From Takifugu bimaculatus (lineage: Eukaryota; Chordata; Actinopteri; Tetraodontiformes; Tetraodontidae), in contig CP034975.1 in NCBI GenBank assembly GCA_004026145.2, forward strand, positions 16,124,955 through 16,188,954: a stretch of 64,000 bases of DNA, given 5' to 3'. Each line of letters begins with the position of its first letter. Position 1 is the first letter of the stretch. Under the pieces are notes generated by a model. It was given only the letters and a program-made list of their open reading frames with translations. It did no database searches and was not told the DNA's origin. The translations under genes were made by a program, and so were the position numbers. Below, in pieces: positions 1 to 11,182 of this stretch.

Positions 1-62
1 ACAAGAAGACATCAGATATCATCAAATCAATATCCATACAACTCTCAAAGGCTCATACTCAC

Positions 63-1934
63 ATGGGTTCACCACTATCGATGTACTCCCACAGCATACT
101 TTCTGAAAGGTCAGCAAACTTCACCTTTGTTTCTTCATAGAAGTCTATCAATCTGTAATCCACCGATTTATCTGGCAGGGCAAAAAGCATTTGGGGAACT
201 GGTATAAAGGAGCATGTTTACTTTTTCGGTTTCAGATGGACTGTGGAAACTATGGAAAGGAATTGATTTACTTCATCTTACTTTCATTTTCATGGCAGAG
301 GACTATCACTACACCAGTGTAGACACTGTGCTCTTTACCACTCAAGCTGAAGGGGAACAATCCAGAAGACAGTGCAACTGTAAGCAGGAGCTAGTCCTAT
401 TTTATTCTCATAACAATTCATTGGCTTTGAAACTTAGACTGACCGTGACAGCATTCTGTATGCATCATTTTTATCCACCGGCTTCTCCAGAATGGTGCCA
501 TCAACAGCCTGTCAATTGAACAATAACCAATTAAAAACACCTCACCTTATATAATACTAGACATTACATGCATAGACACCATGAATTATTCTGCTTACCA
601 CAATGGTGTCTGCTCCAATGACAACGTCTGGAGTCTTCAGGTGGTTCTATAGCAGATGGAAGCACAATAATAAGGAAAATATACGTTCTTTGAAAGGGTC
701 TGGACGTACTGCATCATGGCGCGGTACAATGGGCACCACAACAAGGAGCAGAAGACACTGCAGAGGGTCATCAAGGCAGGCCAGAGGATCATCAGTTCTA
801 ACCCACCAGCCCTCAGCCACATCTTTGAGACCCGATGTCAGAGCAGGACCAGAACCATCACTTAATACCCAACCCACCCTGCCCCCACGCCCATAACAAA
901 AGACTCAGAGTGAAGTTTCCATCCGAGTTTCTGAGTCTGCGTTTCCATCTCAGAAGTGTTAAACAGATGAAAGTTCACTAACACCCACATAACCCCATCA
1001 GAAAACTGTAACTGGGAAATTGAGCATCTAGAGTGCTTCTTTGATTGCTGTACGTTGGTATTTTTAAAAAATATTTATAGTATTGTATTTTTTGGTATTT
1101 AACTGTGGTGAATTTTTTTTTTTTAACACTCGGATCCAGGAGTGTATCTAATTTTGCTGTAGGGCTGGCAACAGTTGAACAATAAAATTTGATCTGTTTA
1201 ATCATACAGAATCAAGTTTAACTCACTAATGGCATCCTCTTGGCCACCTCCAAGGCCTTGTGCTTTGCTGTCTCGACAGCATATTCATAAGGAGCTTTGA
1301 ATTTTTCCTTATCAAGAGTTTCTTTGAACCAGGATGGTACCACTTCAAATCGCAAGCCCTGTTAGAAGAGAGGGGAAAAAGAAAATACAGATATGATTAT
1401 GTTACATTTGTAAATTCCACAAAACACACATAAACATACATAAAAGATGATGTTTTATGACCAACTATGACCAAGCAAATCCACATAGTAGATTATATTA
1501 CTTAAGTGGCTGAAAATATTTAGAAAAAAATCTATAGTGAAAAAAGGTGACAATTCAAAGTATTTCTCATCACACAAGGACAGATTTTTTCATAAATGTG
1601 TTTATTTAGGCCAAAGGTTAACTGCTACAACTTTTGGTGAGCTTGTTTATTCAGTTTATCATGAAAGCTATGCAGGAGTCAGTAGTTTTGGGAAAAGCAC
1701 AATGATGCAGAAGTGGCATGTAGGTTTAGAATGTGACATGTAAATTGATTGATTGATCAAAATATAAAATCAGAAAATAGATAAACCACAGTAAGAAAAA
1801 TGCTGGTTTTACTAATGTGGTCCAAATATATAGTTGCATACTGTATTGCGGAGAATCTCCATTCGCCTGGGAGAAGCACTTGCCAGCACAACCAGTTTCC
1901 CGGCCAGTTTGGAGATGACAGGGTTCAGCACCAT
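63..1934 (-). CDS. asmtl: asmtl, 5' part (Maf domain), gene runs off left edge
   Basis: Acetylserotonin O-methyltransferase-like protein. In this family an N-terminal Maf-type nucleotide pyrophosphatase domain is fused to a C-terminal methyltransferase-like domain; only the Maf part is in the window. Coding exons read on the minus strand with GT-AG borders and matching phases: 1842-1934, 1227-1358, 599-634, 444-508, 282-346 and 63-171. The start ATG at 1932-1934 opens MVLNPVISKLAGK, then the Maf signature VLASASPRR. Later exons give GLRFEVVPSWFKE, PDVVIGADTIV (the conserved GADT motif), GTILEKPVDKNDAYRMLS, GKEHSVYTG and FYEETKVKF...LWEYIDSGEPM. All match human ASMTL closely as I remember it. 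The last exon ends at a donor at 62-61, so the rest lies left of the window. No frameshift or stop is seen. The first coding exon begins at an acceptor at 1941-1942, six bases before the ATG, so there is an upstream noncoding exon. Confidence 0.93.
645..900 (+). mobile_element. LINE reverse-transcriptase C-terminal fragment in asmtl intron
   Basis: Within the intron between asmtl exons 2 and 3, the plus strand reads KEQKTLQRVIKAGQR, then IISSNPPAL and IFETRCQSR. This is the usual C-terminal block downstream of reverse transcriptase in fish CR1/L2/Rex-type non-LTR retrotransposons (LQRVV+TA..I...LP+L.DI...RC). Stops and a frame change on either side show it is a short dead fragment, probably a 5'-truncated insertion, antisense to the host gene. 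The exact family cannot be set without a repeat library. Confidence 0.6.
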
Positions 1935-2516
1935 GTTGACCTTAACTGGGCCTAGTGTGAAGAACAGCTTTATATATGACACCTGCAGCCTACTTTTATG
2001 TAAATATGTAATAAAAACTGCCTTTAAACATATGAATAAATGAATAAATAACTAAATAATGGTCTGGGGGAATATTCATTTATTTCCTTACGGACACATT
2101 GCTAAGAGGAATGTTTAAATTGTGCACAATTATTAAGGATAGATGATGATAAAACAAATTAATAACCAAATATGTTTCTACATTTGTTTTATTATAAATA
2201 TGTTGGCCAAACTGCAGACCACAAGAGTTACTATTACGTAATTTGTTCTCATTTGAATAATTGATTACACAAAATCTTTATTTCAAACGTAACACTGTCT
2301 ATATCATACATGCGTTATATTTGCACAATTTTACGTCACTGATGCTGTCTCATAAAGCAATTTGATATATTTATACAAACATTCATTATATAACAATTAT
2401 TGTATTAGAAATAGCTTTAGGACTTTTGTACTTGGATCGTGTTAAAAGTAAGGTTTATTGTTAAATCAGATGTTTAATTAGTTGTGTACAAAATTTTCAT
2501 AAACATTTGAACTTAC

Positions 2517-2600
2517 CCGACAGATCAGCAGAATCCACTGTCGCGTAGAGCTACTCTGCACATGCGCAAAGATGGACCCATCCGTGAGGTTTCCTTAAAT
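2517..2600 (-). promoter_or_regulatory. asmtl: Probable asmtl noncoding first exon and promoter
   Basis: The first coding exon of asmtl starts at a splice acceptor, so a 5' exon must lie upstream. The best candidate ends at 2517, where the minus strand reads TCGG followed by the strong donor GTAAGT. Just upstream, 2557-2568 holds TGCACATGCGCA, one mismatch from the NRF1 consensus TGCGCATGCGCA. NRF1 sites are typical of housekeeping promoters. The transcription start itself cannot be seen; the right boundary given here is approximate. Confidence 0.45.
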
Positions 2601-3296
2601 ATGCCCGCTCAAAATTCCTGATTTTTAAAATAATCTATCCAGGCATCCATTTTTACCACTTTATCCCTGGGATAACGGGGTCCGGGGATCTATAGAATAC
2701 CGGCTTACATATACATGTAGTGGAAAAAACAAAAACTACAAATGTTCACATTCATTATAACAACAACAACAACAACAATAATAATACTAATACTAATATT
2801 CTTATTATTGTTGTTGGTGACGAGTTGCCTATTTTGATTTCAAATGCAGTAATATGCAACATATGTTTACAGAATTGGTCAAAAAACCAGAGACGTTGAA
2901 AACTGTCAATATAAGAGTTAAGGAAAAATATGCTGATATGTACTGCTGCCATTCCTAGCAGAATAAAAAAGAAAAAAACAATAAATATTTATCAGGAAAA
3001 AAAATATGTCTATATTATCAACATTGTTTTGCAGTCTATACAAAAGATACAAAAATATTCAAATGCATAATGTGAAATCCCATTGTGGACGCTACATAAT
3101 TCTTCCAGTTAACAGATATAATAATAATAAAACAGACAAAAGATTACTTAAAATAAATACAAGGAAATGCAGGAAAATGAAAATCTGCTATGCCCGTTCT
3201 CTGCTAATGTGACAAACATTACAAAATATCTCTTTGGAAGGCAAACAGTACAGGCCATCAAACATGAACTCTTCTTCTACCTTTTTTCATATTCCA
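2601..3296. other. asmtl-p2ry8 spacer, AT-rich
   Basis: No exon seen. The stretch is AT-rich and holds an (AAC)n/(AAT)n tract at about 2759-2816. It should contain the 3' UTR of p2ry8, whose stop codon is at 3297-3299. I see no convincing AATAAA on the minus strand close to that stop. Confidence 0.6.
2759..2816. repeat. AAC/AAT simple repeat with inverted arm
   Basis: (AAC)6 runs into AAT/ACT units and then into TTATTATTGTTGTTG, which is roughly the reverse complement of the start. The tract can therefore fold on itself. Low complexity; the minus-strand translation of poly-leucine is not a gene. Confidence 0.8.
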
Positions 3297-4930
3297 TCAA
3301 GATACCTCGCTTTGTTCTCTGTCTTGACCATGAGTAGAGAACATGCTCTCCTTATGCTCCATCTTCATTGAGTCCCCACTAACCACACTCTGCAGATTCA
3401 TTAGTTGCCTTAACTTTTGTCTGAAATCCCTGGAGGCAAGGTAATAAATGAATGGATCGAGGCAGCTATTGAGGCAGCTGAAACAGAGAGACAGTTTGTA
3501 GGCTGTGTAAAGAGACCGGTCGTAGAAAAGCCTGAGCACACTATGAGCAAGCAGCAGGATATTGTTGGGAGCAAAACATAGGGTGAAGACCAGGAGAACC
3601 ACAGAGGCCAGTCGTATGGCTCTCCTTTTTTGCTGCGTCTTGGAGTCTCGGGCTAATTTGCGTATGACACTGATGTAGCAGAAGGCTGTGATGCAGAAAG
3701 GGAAGAGGAATAGGATGAACACCATGCTGAAAAGAAAGGCTGCCCAGGCTGATGTGGAAGGGAGCATGTTCTTCTTCAGCACATCAAAACATGTAGTTAT
3801 CCCATATTCAGGAATTATATAGGTCAAGGTCTGTGGTCATCAATGGGTAGAGAACTCCCAGGACCAATCCCCACATAAAGAGGCAACTGATGACTGCGGT
3901 GGACCTCCTCTTCCTGGTGTGGCTGAACTGCATGGGCTTGATTATCCCAAAGTAGCGGTCGATGCTGATAGCCATCATGGTCAAAATGGAGCAATACATG
4001 TTGGTGTAGAAGACCAGGGTTAGGAAACTATTTGGAGATACAATAAAGAAAAGTGGGAAAACATTTAGGAGAAGTTAAGGAAAAAAGACAAATTGCTATT
4101 TGTTTGAGCGTCATACTTGGGCCATCAGTTAAAATCTGGTTGTGCTGAACATCACATTCTTGACCCAAACAGGCCTGATGGCAGTTTGTACAAATCCATT
4201 ATGACAATTGTGTGCTTTTGAATCAGCTCCAAACAGAAAGTAATTTTTATAGATTAGACTCAGACTCTGCTATGTCTACCTAAGTAAAGGTTTGCTGACT
4301 GAAAATGTAATTTATGTATCTTACATAGCATGCAGTCTTTGCTTTAATGACCACACCTACGTTCAACAGTCACAACAGGACAGGGTGGGTAATCTCACCT
4401 ATAACAACTTAGTTGCATATTTGTATTTGTAATATTTTTGACAAACATCAGAATTCTACTACCATAAGTCAAGAAAATAATAACGTTATATACTATCAGC
4501 TTTCCAATTTTAAGCCTTATTTTAAAAGAATGGTTCTGTAAAAATAAAAATACCTGCACATTCTGGGCCCAAGTGTCCAGTGGTACCCTTGTAGCTGATA
4601 AGATATCTGAAAGGGCAGAGCAACACCAAGGGCCAGGTCAGTGAGGGTCAGGTGAATCATGAATATGATGGAGACCGTCTTGGGGGAGGTACGGAAGAGC
4701 AGGATCCATAGGGAAAGGGTGTTTCCGATCAGGTTGATTGCAGTGACCACAATGTATATGACAGAGATTGTAATGCTGGTGTTGACATCTGTAAACAAGA
4801 CAAGGGTGGCGTTGTCCAGGTGTGTGTGGCTGGAGTTTCCTGTCATGATCAGTTGGAAATGGCCTGCTGTTCCCTGCGTGGATGACACAACGCGGTTTAA
4901 GGCAGAGGATAAAAATGCTGACATCGGCAT
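3297..4930 (-). CDS. p2ry8: p2ry8-like G-protein-coupled receptor with single-base frameshift
   Basis: Class A (rhodopsin-like) receptor of the P2RY8 type. In mammals P2RY8 is a Galpha13-coupled receptor confining germinal-centre B cells. Two coding exons: 4554-4930 and 3297-4027; the intron (4028-4553) interrupts the TM3 region. Exon 1 gives an N-terminus with two N-glycosylation sequons (NSS, NAT), TM1 (IYIVVTAINLIGNTLSLWIL) and TM2 (IIFMIHLTLTDLALGVALPF). Exon 2 gives TM3 with the DRY motif (ISIDRYFGI), then TM4-TM7 with FAPNN and DPFIYYLASRDF at the NPxxY position. ITTCFDVLK and LFYDRSLYTAYKLSLCFSCLN match human P2RY8. The start may be ATG 4930 or the more human-like ATG 4844-4846. Oddity: near 3826 (between TTDL and TYIIPEYG) one extra base shifts the frame; the rest of the exon is intact. 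This is either a sequencing error or a young pseudogene. Neighbouring asmtl supports orthology. Confidence 0.88.
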
Positions 4931-7248
4931 CTAATGGCTTTTGATAGTTTCATTTAAACATAAGGGCTCAGAGCACAAAGGGTAAAATCAAATAGATTAT
5001 CTATGAAGTTCAATTCAACTGTATCTAGTTTTCCATGTTTTTAAGCACATACTGTTCTTTCAGGCCTTTGCTTTGTGACTAAATAGCAGTTTCAGCTTTG
5101 AACAGGAAAAAGACTTGATTGATTTGCGGTAACAGAAGCAAACTGTCGTCTGGGGAACTCCTAAACCACAAACGGATGAAAAAACAAAAAAAGGATAGGG
5201 AGAGACAGAGAGAGGAGCATGGAGATTTCAGTGTATCAAAGACATTCATTTAAAAGTTCACTCAAACTGAGAGCTGAGAGGAATTTCTCACTTTTTCCGT
5301 GTGAGGGAATGAATTATTCTTCAAACTGACTACTCTGTTCTCACACCTGGAGCAAATGGTGCAAGAGGAAGTGGTGGTTAACGAAATTCTGTGGCAGCAA
5401 AGCAACAGCCGTCTGAAAGATTATGTATATCAGTTACAAGCATATAACACATAGTCTAGACGGTTATACACAACTATTACTGTTTCATAACCACATGGTT
5501 TTGGTTTTTCAAATCTTTTGTCATCTTTCATTTTAAATCAGCAATATTTAAGAAATCAGTATCTTGATGTTAATAAGTATTTAGTTGTTAATAAGTGACC
5601 TAAAGGTATTAACATTTTAACACTTGCACTTTTACAGTATCGCTGTTCATGCACAATATTCACTTTAAAAAAGATGTGGGTTATTCTTCAGCCAAGTATT
5701 AAAGAACAAACTCTAGCTAGTTCTAGTAATAGTTTTAGTACCAGAAGTAATAGCAGGTTGAGAAGGAAGGGAAATGACTAGTGCCCTGAAACATGAATAC
5801 TATTTAATATTTAAAAAAGTTTCCTCACAAAAGAATAATTTAGAACAGCTTTATAACAGAATGGATAGAGAAGTAGTAAGGTTAGCATCCTGATAAATCT
5901 AATAAGTCACGTGGATACTGACCTGTAAACAAATGCAGATGGGCTGTAGCTTGAGGAAGAAAGATATAACAAGGTGTGAGATCTGCACTGTTACAAGGCT
6001 GACTTGTCATCAGAATATAAGAGAAAGCAGAGGACAGGAAATAGATCATGTGACAAGGTCTGTCAAAATCTAGACACTCATCTCAGAGTCTCAGATTTAC
6101 AACTACTCAGGGCCGTTAAATACACATCTCCAAACTAGGACACAGGTAGTCAATAAAAACCTTTCAGAAATGAAAAGTAAACAAATATACAGGGAGTTCG
6201 ATTTTATGCATGAAATGCATCTGAATCTATATCGTAGAGCTGATTAAAAATGCTGATTTTTGCTGTTTCCAAGAAACTCTTGAACTCTCTGTGTATGCCT
6301 TGTAAAGTGAAGTGAGAGCACTGCAATTTCAACCTATTGCCCAAAAGATTCACGAGTTACAGATGTGCTTGTGATACAGTTACGCTTCTGACTTCCTGTT
6401 GATTAACTGCTCTGCTTTATCTGGGTGGCACACCCAGCACTTTGGGGGTGGGGGACTAAATCTCAGACACAATGGGCACGATGTTTATGGAGAGATTATT
6501 TTATTCATAATTTGAAAGTCATATATGATATTTCCATTGTGTTTTTCCTGGTTCATGTTTTTAATGTAGAAAGTTTCTTTTTTGTTTGTTCAAGAACTCA
6601 TACAAAAGACGGAGACAAAGCCAAGAGAAGTGTTAATGTTGAGCTCTTCACACTGGACTTCTTCTGTAGTGCTCATCAATTGTTGGGAAGTCCAAATTGA
6701 CCCTAATTTATCACAGCTTTAATAAAAAATTATTACCTCTGTACAAACATTCTGGACTATCTACCAACACTTAAATGACAGTCTGACAAGTGAACATGTC
6801 ACAGTGGCCAAAATGATGTCCAGTACTGTAAAGTGCATCTAATAGGAACAGCCTGCAAACCCAAGGATGAATAAACAACAATGAATGAAAGCTCAAAACA
6901 TCCAGTGCATTTGCAGCTACCTTAAAAGGATCTGCGGTTACCAGGATCACAATGACCTTTTGTTCTTGTATTTACACCTTAATAACAATTTAAAAGATCT
7001 TGAATCTTAAACTATATAATAAACTGAGCAAAAACAGTCCAAACAATTTCACATTCAATGAAAAAAAAGGTCTAGCAAAACAAAAACATTAAAAGATTCG
7101 AACTTGCGGTCAGGCAGAGAGTAACAGAGAGTCATCGTAACTTGTTCCGCTCAGTGGAAAATATTATCTATGACACTGATCAATCAGCAAACAGTAAAGG
7201 AGGGATATTATCTGTATATACCAGCACTTCTCTCACCACTCAGTACCC
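4931..7248. other. p2ry8 upstream region and upf3a 3' flank, no coding exon seen
   Basis: About 2.3 kb without a supported coding exon. The right part must include the upf3a 3' UTR (stop at 7249-7251). A minus-strand ATTAAA at 6718-6723 is a possible but weak polyadenylation signal about 530 bases past the stop. The left part is presumably p2ry8 5' UTR and promoter. Short open frames here lack any recognisable motif. Confidence 0.5.
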
Positions 7249-10200
7249 TCACTGCACATCTTTGTTCTTCTCCAGTCCTGTTTCCAGCGTGGCCACCTCA
7301 TAGCAATAGTCTGTCACTGCTGGCGGGTTCACAGGGATGCAGTCGAAGCCTTTGCCTGCAGAACTCATGCGCTTCCTGTTACGTGCACCTGGCTGATAAA
7401 GCTGCATGGCGGGGCGATCCTACAGGTAAAGCAAATTACAGTTTAATAAACAGAAGTAATCATGAACTCAATTAAAAGCAGAGTGACACTGAAAACCTGA
7501 TGATTAACAGTTAAATGGTTCAAATTCTTTAGTATATTCTTTTGGGGTGAGAAGAAATTACATCTAAATGAAGCTGCTGCAAATAAATTTAGTATATTTT
7601 AGCATTACGTGAAAAATAAAGATCATGATTCAAAGACACAGGACAACAGAAATGTGCAAATAATTATAAAGCATCTAGATATTAAACAATATCTCACAGG
7701 TAAACATATTAACCGACACCTTTACCCATCTCATGCTCACCTTCTCGCTCACCTTGTTTCGGAGGCGCTCTTTCCTGTTACCCAAATCCTCCCTGTCATC
7801 CTTTCCCAGTTTGTCTCCACCGTCGGGACAGTAAGAAAAAGCGTGATGATGTCCGTCCTTCTTGGCGCGGTCGTGACAGTAACCCTTCCCCCATCTGGTC
7901 TCCTCTTTGTGCCGCATGAACTTGTCAAAGTCGTAGTGGTGGCGCTGCCGCTTCCTCTCATCATCTTTGCCTCGATGGTCCTTCTCTCGCTGCCTGCGAC
8001 TATGCTGCTCTCGTTGCTCCTTGTCGCTGTCGGCCTGACCTCTAGTGGTGAGAAGGCAGGTTTAATATGTCTATGTCTAATATGTCTGCTACAAAAAGGT
8101 TGCAACAACTAGTTTTCTTTTTTATTTAAGACAAAGTCTGTGCCTCATGTGCATAAATAGGATACAGTTACTAATCTTCCAGATGACGCAGCCTCTGTAA
8201 CTTGTCTCTGTTTCAGGTGAAAGCTAGCTAAATGGAAATTTAAATTACTTTTCTTTGGAGTCCTTTGACTTCATTTGTCCTCCCGTTTTGTCCCATTTGC
8301 CTCTGTCTGTCTCCCCATTGTCACTTTTATCCTTCACGCGGTCTGAATCCACATCTTCCTCCCTGTCACTCTTTTTAAGGAGCTGTAGAATTACAGATAA
8401 AGTGAGATACAGCTAAGAAAATCAACAATGACTAGAATGAATAACATTAGATGACTTTTGAGTGTTTGATGAAAAATGACCTTGATTTTAATATCTTTCT
8501 CAGACAATTTCTTTTGCTTCTCTGCCTCCTTTCTCTTGCGTCTCTCTTCCTCTCTTCGCTTCCTCTTTTCCTCCTCCCTTTGTCGTTTCTTTTCAAGCTC
8601 CCGTCTTCTTCTCTCTTCTCGCTTCTCTTCCCTCAGTCTCTGGAAATAAGGATGTGTTGCCTCAGCAGACTTCTCATTTCATACATCTTTGCTCATATTT
8701 TCTGTTTCAGTGCCACTTTCATCTTACTTGTTTCTCAATCTTCTTATTTTTAATGTATTCCAACAGCGGTGTTGTTCGTCTGGCTGCAGGTAAAGCAGCA
8801 GTGAGGTTAGCATCTGTTCTTACTTCTTGATATTAAAACTCATCATTATTATTTCCTGCTTGTACCTATGAGCTCTCTGGTCTTGGCCTCTATCTCTCCG
8901 AGCAGAGTCTCAGGGTTGGCCATCGACTTCTCCTCATCACAGGAGATATTCTCCAGGAACCGCTTGTATTCTGGGTCTGAAGGAGTTTCAAAGGTGAATC
9001 TAAAGTTCAGTATCAGTGTGGTATGGCACTCATTTTCGCACTGCATTTAAAGTAAATATTAATACCTTCTTCGATGCTCCCGGCTTTGGCATCTTTCTTT
9101 TTAAGCTTCTTCTTGGAAATTTTCTGGAAGGGGGCAAACTCCACTACAGCAGGATACTCCTGACCTGAGCAAATATTAAAAAGGGCAGCTCATATAATAC
9201 GAAAGGAACCTGATAGTAGCAATGGCAACAAGTGTTATAAATACAGCTGTCGTGATAAAAGAAGCACGCTGTTGTTTGCGTTTAATATGGCAGACTAAAA
9301 TCTGACGCGTCTACATTTATTGTCAACATACTGGGAAAAGTCAGACTGAACAAACTGAAATTTACCCTTGTTGTCAATGAAGACGTAACCATCAAACCGG
9401 TCTCTGAACAACAAGATATCCTCAGGGTTTTTAAAGTTGATGTACGCTCTGGAGAACAAGTGTGGGTAAAGACTGTGGACCGAGAGGAAAAGGTCACGGA
9501 CACTTTCAGGAACAAGAGAAAAGCAGCAGGATGCGTCACCCATCATTAAAGTTTACCTCTGGTCTGCTGGAAAAAACTCAAAATAGTCAAAAGGAGGGAG
9601 CGGACTTAGATGTTCTTCCAGCTGGTCTTTGGACAGATTTGGTGGAAGTCTTCGAAGCACCACCTGTAATTAGTTTCGATTGAGCTTTGTCATCAAATGT
9701 AATCAGAAAGTCTAAACAGAAAGAATGAGCAGTTTGAAATATGGCTAAATTTAGCATCACCACTAGCGCCTGGACACGACATCAAATAAACACTGATGGA
9801 TTAATCTGCAGCATCAATCTGCAGCATCATTTGCATTCCCTCAAAACTGATCTCTATCACGCCAGTCAGAAAAGCATGTCGACTATTTCAGAAGGACACA
9901 CTACATTTTAGAGATTTCTCTCCAGAGGGCTTAAGATTGCCCTTTTCTAGAGGCAGGGTTTATCCCACAGTGCAGACTAGCAGCAGGGCTCATTCCGATG
10001 CATTTCAGGTGTAACTCCATTCGATGGTAGTTGCCGGGTTGTTGACACTGTTGTTGTTGGGAATGTTGTGTCGCTGTCCGCGGTGCTGAAGCGAGCCCAC
10101 CGCCGTCCATGTCTGTTTCACCCACTGCGACACCGCTCACGCTCGACACCTACCTTCGTAAAAACCTCTTTTTTCTCTTCTTTTTGCTTCGTGTTATTAG

Positions 10201-10294
10201 AGGTGTTTTCCTGCTCTCCGGGAATGTCTCTGAACTGTATCTCCACCACGCTTTTTTCCTTCCCCACAGTCATCGGTTCCTTTTCAGACCTCAT
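7249..10294 (-). CDS. upf3a: upf3a, regulator of nonsense transcripts 3A (complete)
   Basis: UPF3 works in nonsense-mediated mRNA decay, bridging UPF2 and the exon junction complex; UPF3A is the weaker, partly opposing paralogue. Ten coding exons with consistent phases: 10154-10294, 9557-9663, 9366-9472, 9066-9164, 8866-8976, 8728-8783, 8481-8639, 8249-8382, 7753-8041, 7249-7419; total 457 codons plus stop (human UPF3A is 476). The start ATG at 10292-10294 gives MRSEKE, as in human; an upstream in-frame GTG is not used. The UPF2-binding RRM-like domain covers VVLRRLPPNLSKDQLEEHL, SLYPHLFSRAYINF and ILLFRDRFDGYVF. Next come EYPAVVEFAPFQK, PETLLGEIEAKTRELI and RRTTPLLEYIKN, then a highly charged Arg/Lys/Glu stretch. 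The last exon opens with the exon-junction-binding motif DRPAMQLYQPGAR. Linkage to cdc16 favours upf3a over upf3b. No damage seen. Confidence 0.95.
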
Positions 10295-10331
10295 TTCGCT
10301 CCATCTCACTGTCGCCCTGTTGTCAATATAA

Positions 10332-10363
10332 TCTCGCGAGACCCTCGATATAATCTCGCGAGA
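10332..10363. promoter_or_regulatory. Two TCTCGCGAGA palindromes at the upf3a promoter
   Basis: Perfect copies of the 10-base palindrome TCTCGCGAGA occur at 10332-10341 and 10354-10363, 22 bases apart (about two helical turns), with a partial ATCGCGAG just after. They lie 38-70 bases upstream of the upf3a start codon. This motif is a known CpG-containing core-promoter element of vertebrate housekeeping genes, bound by BANP when unmethylated. The flanks of both copies (ATAATCTCGCGAGA) are also repeated, suggesting local duplication. Confidence 0.8.
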
Positions 10364-11182
10364 GAGTATCGCGAGTGTGCGGAGAACGGTGCTAATGATG
10401 CGTTCATATTAACAGACGATCTGTGCCCACTATGTTAATGATAAGAACATCAATATTAACTACTGAATTAGTAACAACAACATATAATGGTATTTGTAGC
10501 ACACAGTGTTTATCTTTTATTAAAACATCTATTGAAATAGTCAGAGGTTATCTAGAAACAGGTTAAGCAGCTTTTAAAAGACGCTTGTGTTTCAAATCAT
10601 CGACATGACCAACCGGATTATTATCCTGTACAAATTGCAAAATGGATATGCTTTAAAGGTTGCGTTGGTGTTAATTTTAATGGCACTTCTAACAGTCATC
10701 TTGAGTTGACATGTGTTGCTCCTCATCGCCATGTCCAGATGATGCATTTTTAGCTGTATTTAAGCAAGAAGGTTTTAAATTCAAATTACAGTAATTGAAC
10801 TGAAGATGGATGGATGCTTTCCAGTTGCTTTCATCAGCCAAGATGACGCTTCACTAGACCATTATTGATAAAATTACAAGAACGAGAAATATATCGCCGA
10901 AATTTTCACCTTCACAAAAGTAAAAGCAACTGCTTTGTCACCAAAGTCGTCTGATGCCCATTAAGAATCCACATATATTGAATGTCAGTGGTTCGAATTC
11001 GTGCTGAGCTGATCCGGAAGAACATCTGGAGCCACACGGTCCCCGGAGCTCCTGCAGCCAGGGCTCACCGCCGGCCCCTGAACTGGAGTGGAAAGGTTCG
11101 ACGGTAACAATGTCAAACGGCTCAATTGAATGCATTCATTAAAGGGAACAACTTAACTTGGGTATTTGTAAGAAAAGCTCAC
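10364..11182. other. Spacer upstream of upf3a, no supported exon
   Basis: No exon I can defend. If the MGCAPSKS exon at 11183-11351 belongs to a minus-strand gene, its later exons should fall in this stretch or inside upf3a. One possible continuation after a CTGCAG at about 11050 can be read in the right phase for some 45 codons, but its acceptor lacks a pyrimidine tract. Confidence 0.4.

Noticed and set aside
7609..8112. 167-codon plus-strand open frame rich in Leu/Val
   Set aside because: It is the antisense shadow of the charged upf3a exon at 7753-8041.
7249..10294. Reading this charged-protein gene as akap17a, the human neighbour of P2RY8
   Set aside because: The exons match UPF3 blocks (RLPP, RDRFDGY, EYPAVVEFAPFQK, PETLLGEIEAKTRELI, DRPAMQLYQPGAR), not AKAP17A.
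11000..11135. Second exon for the MGCAPSKS gene after CTGCAG near 11050
   Set aside because: Phase fits for about 45 codons, but the acceptor has no pyrimidine tract and the peptide shows no motif; too weak to annotate.
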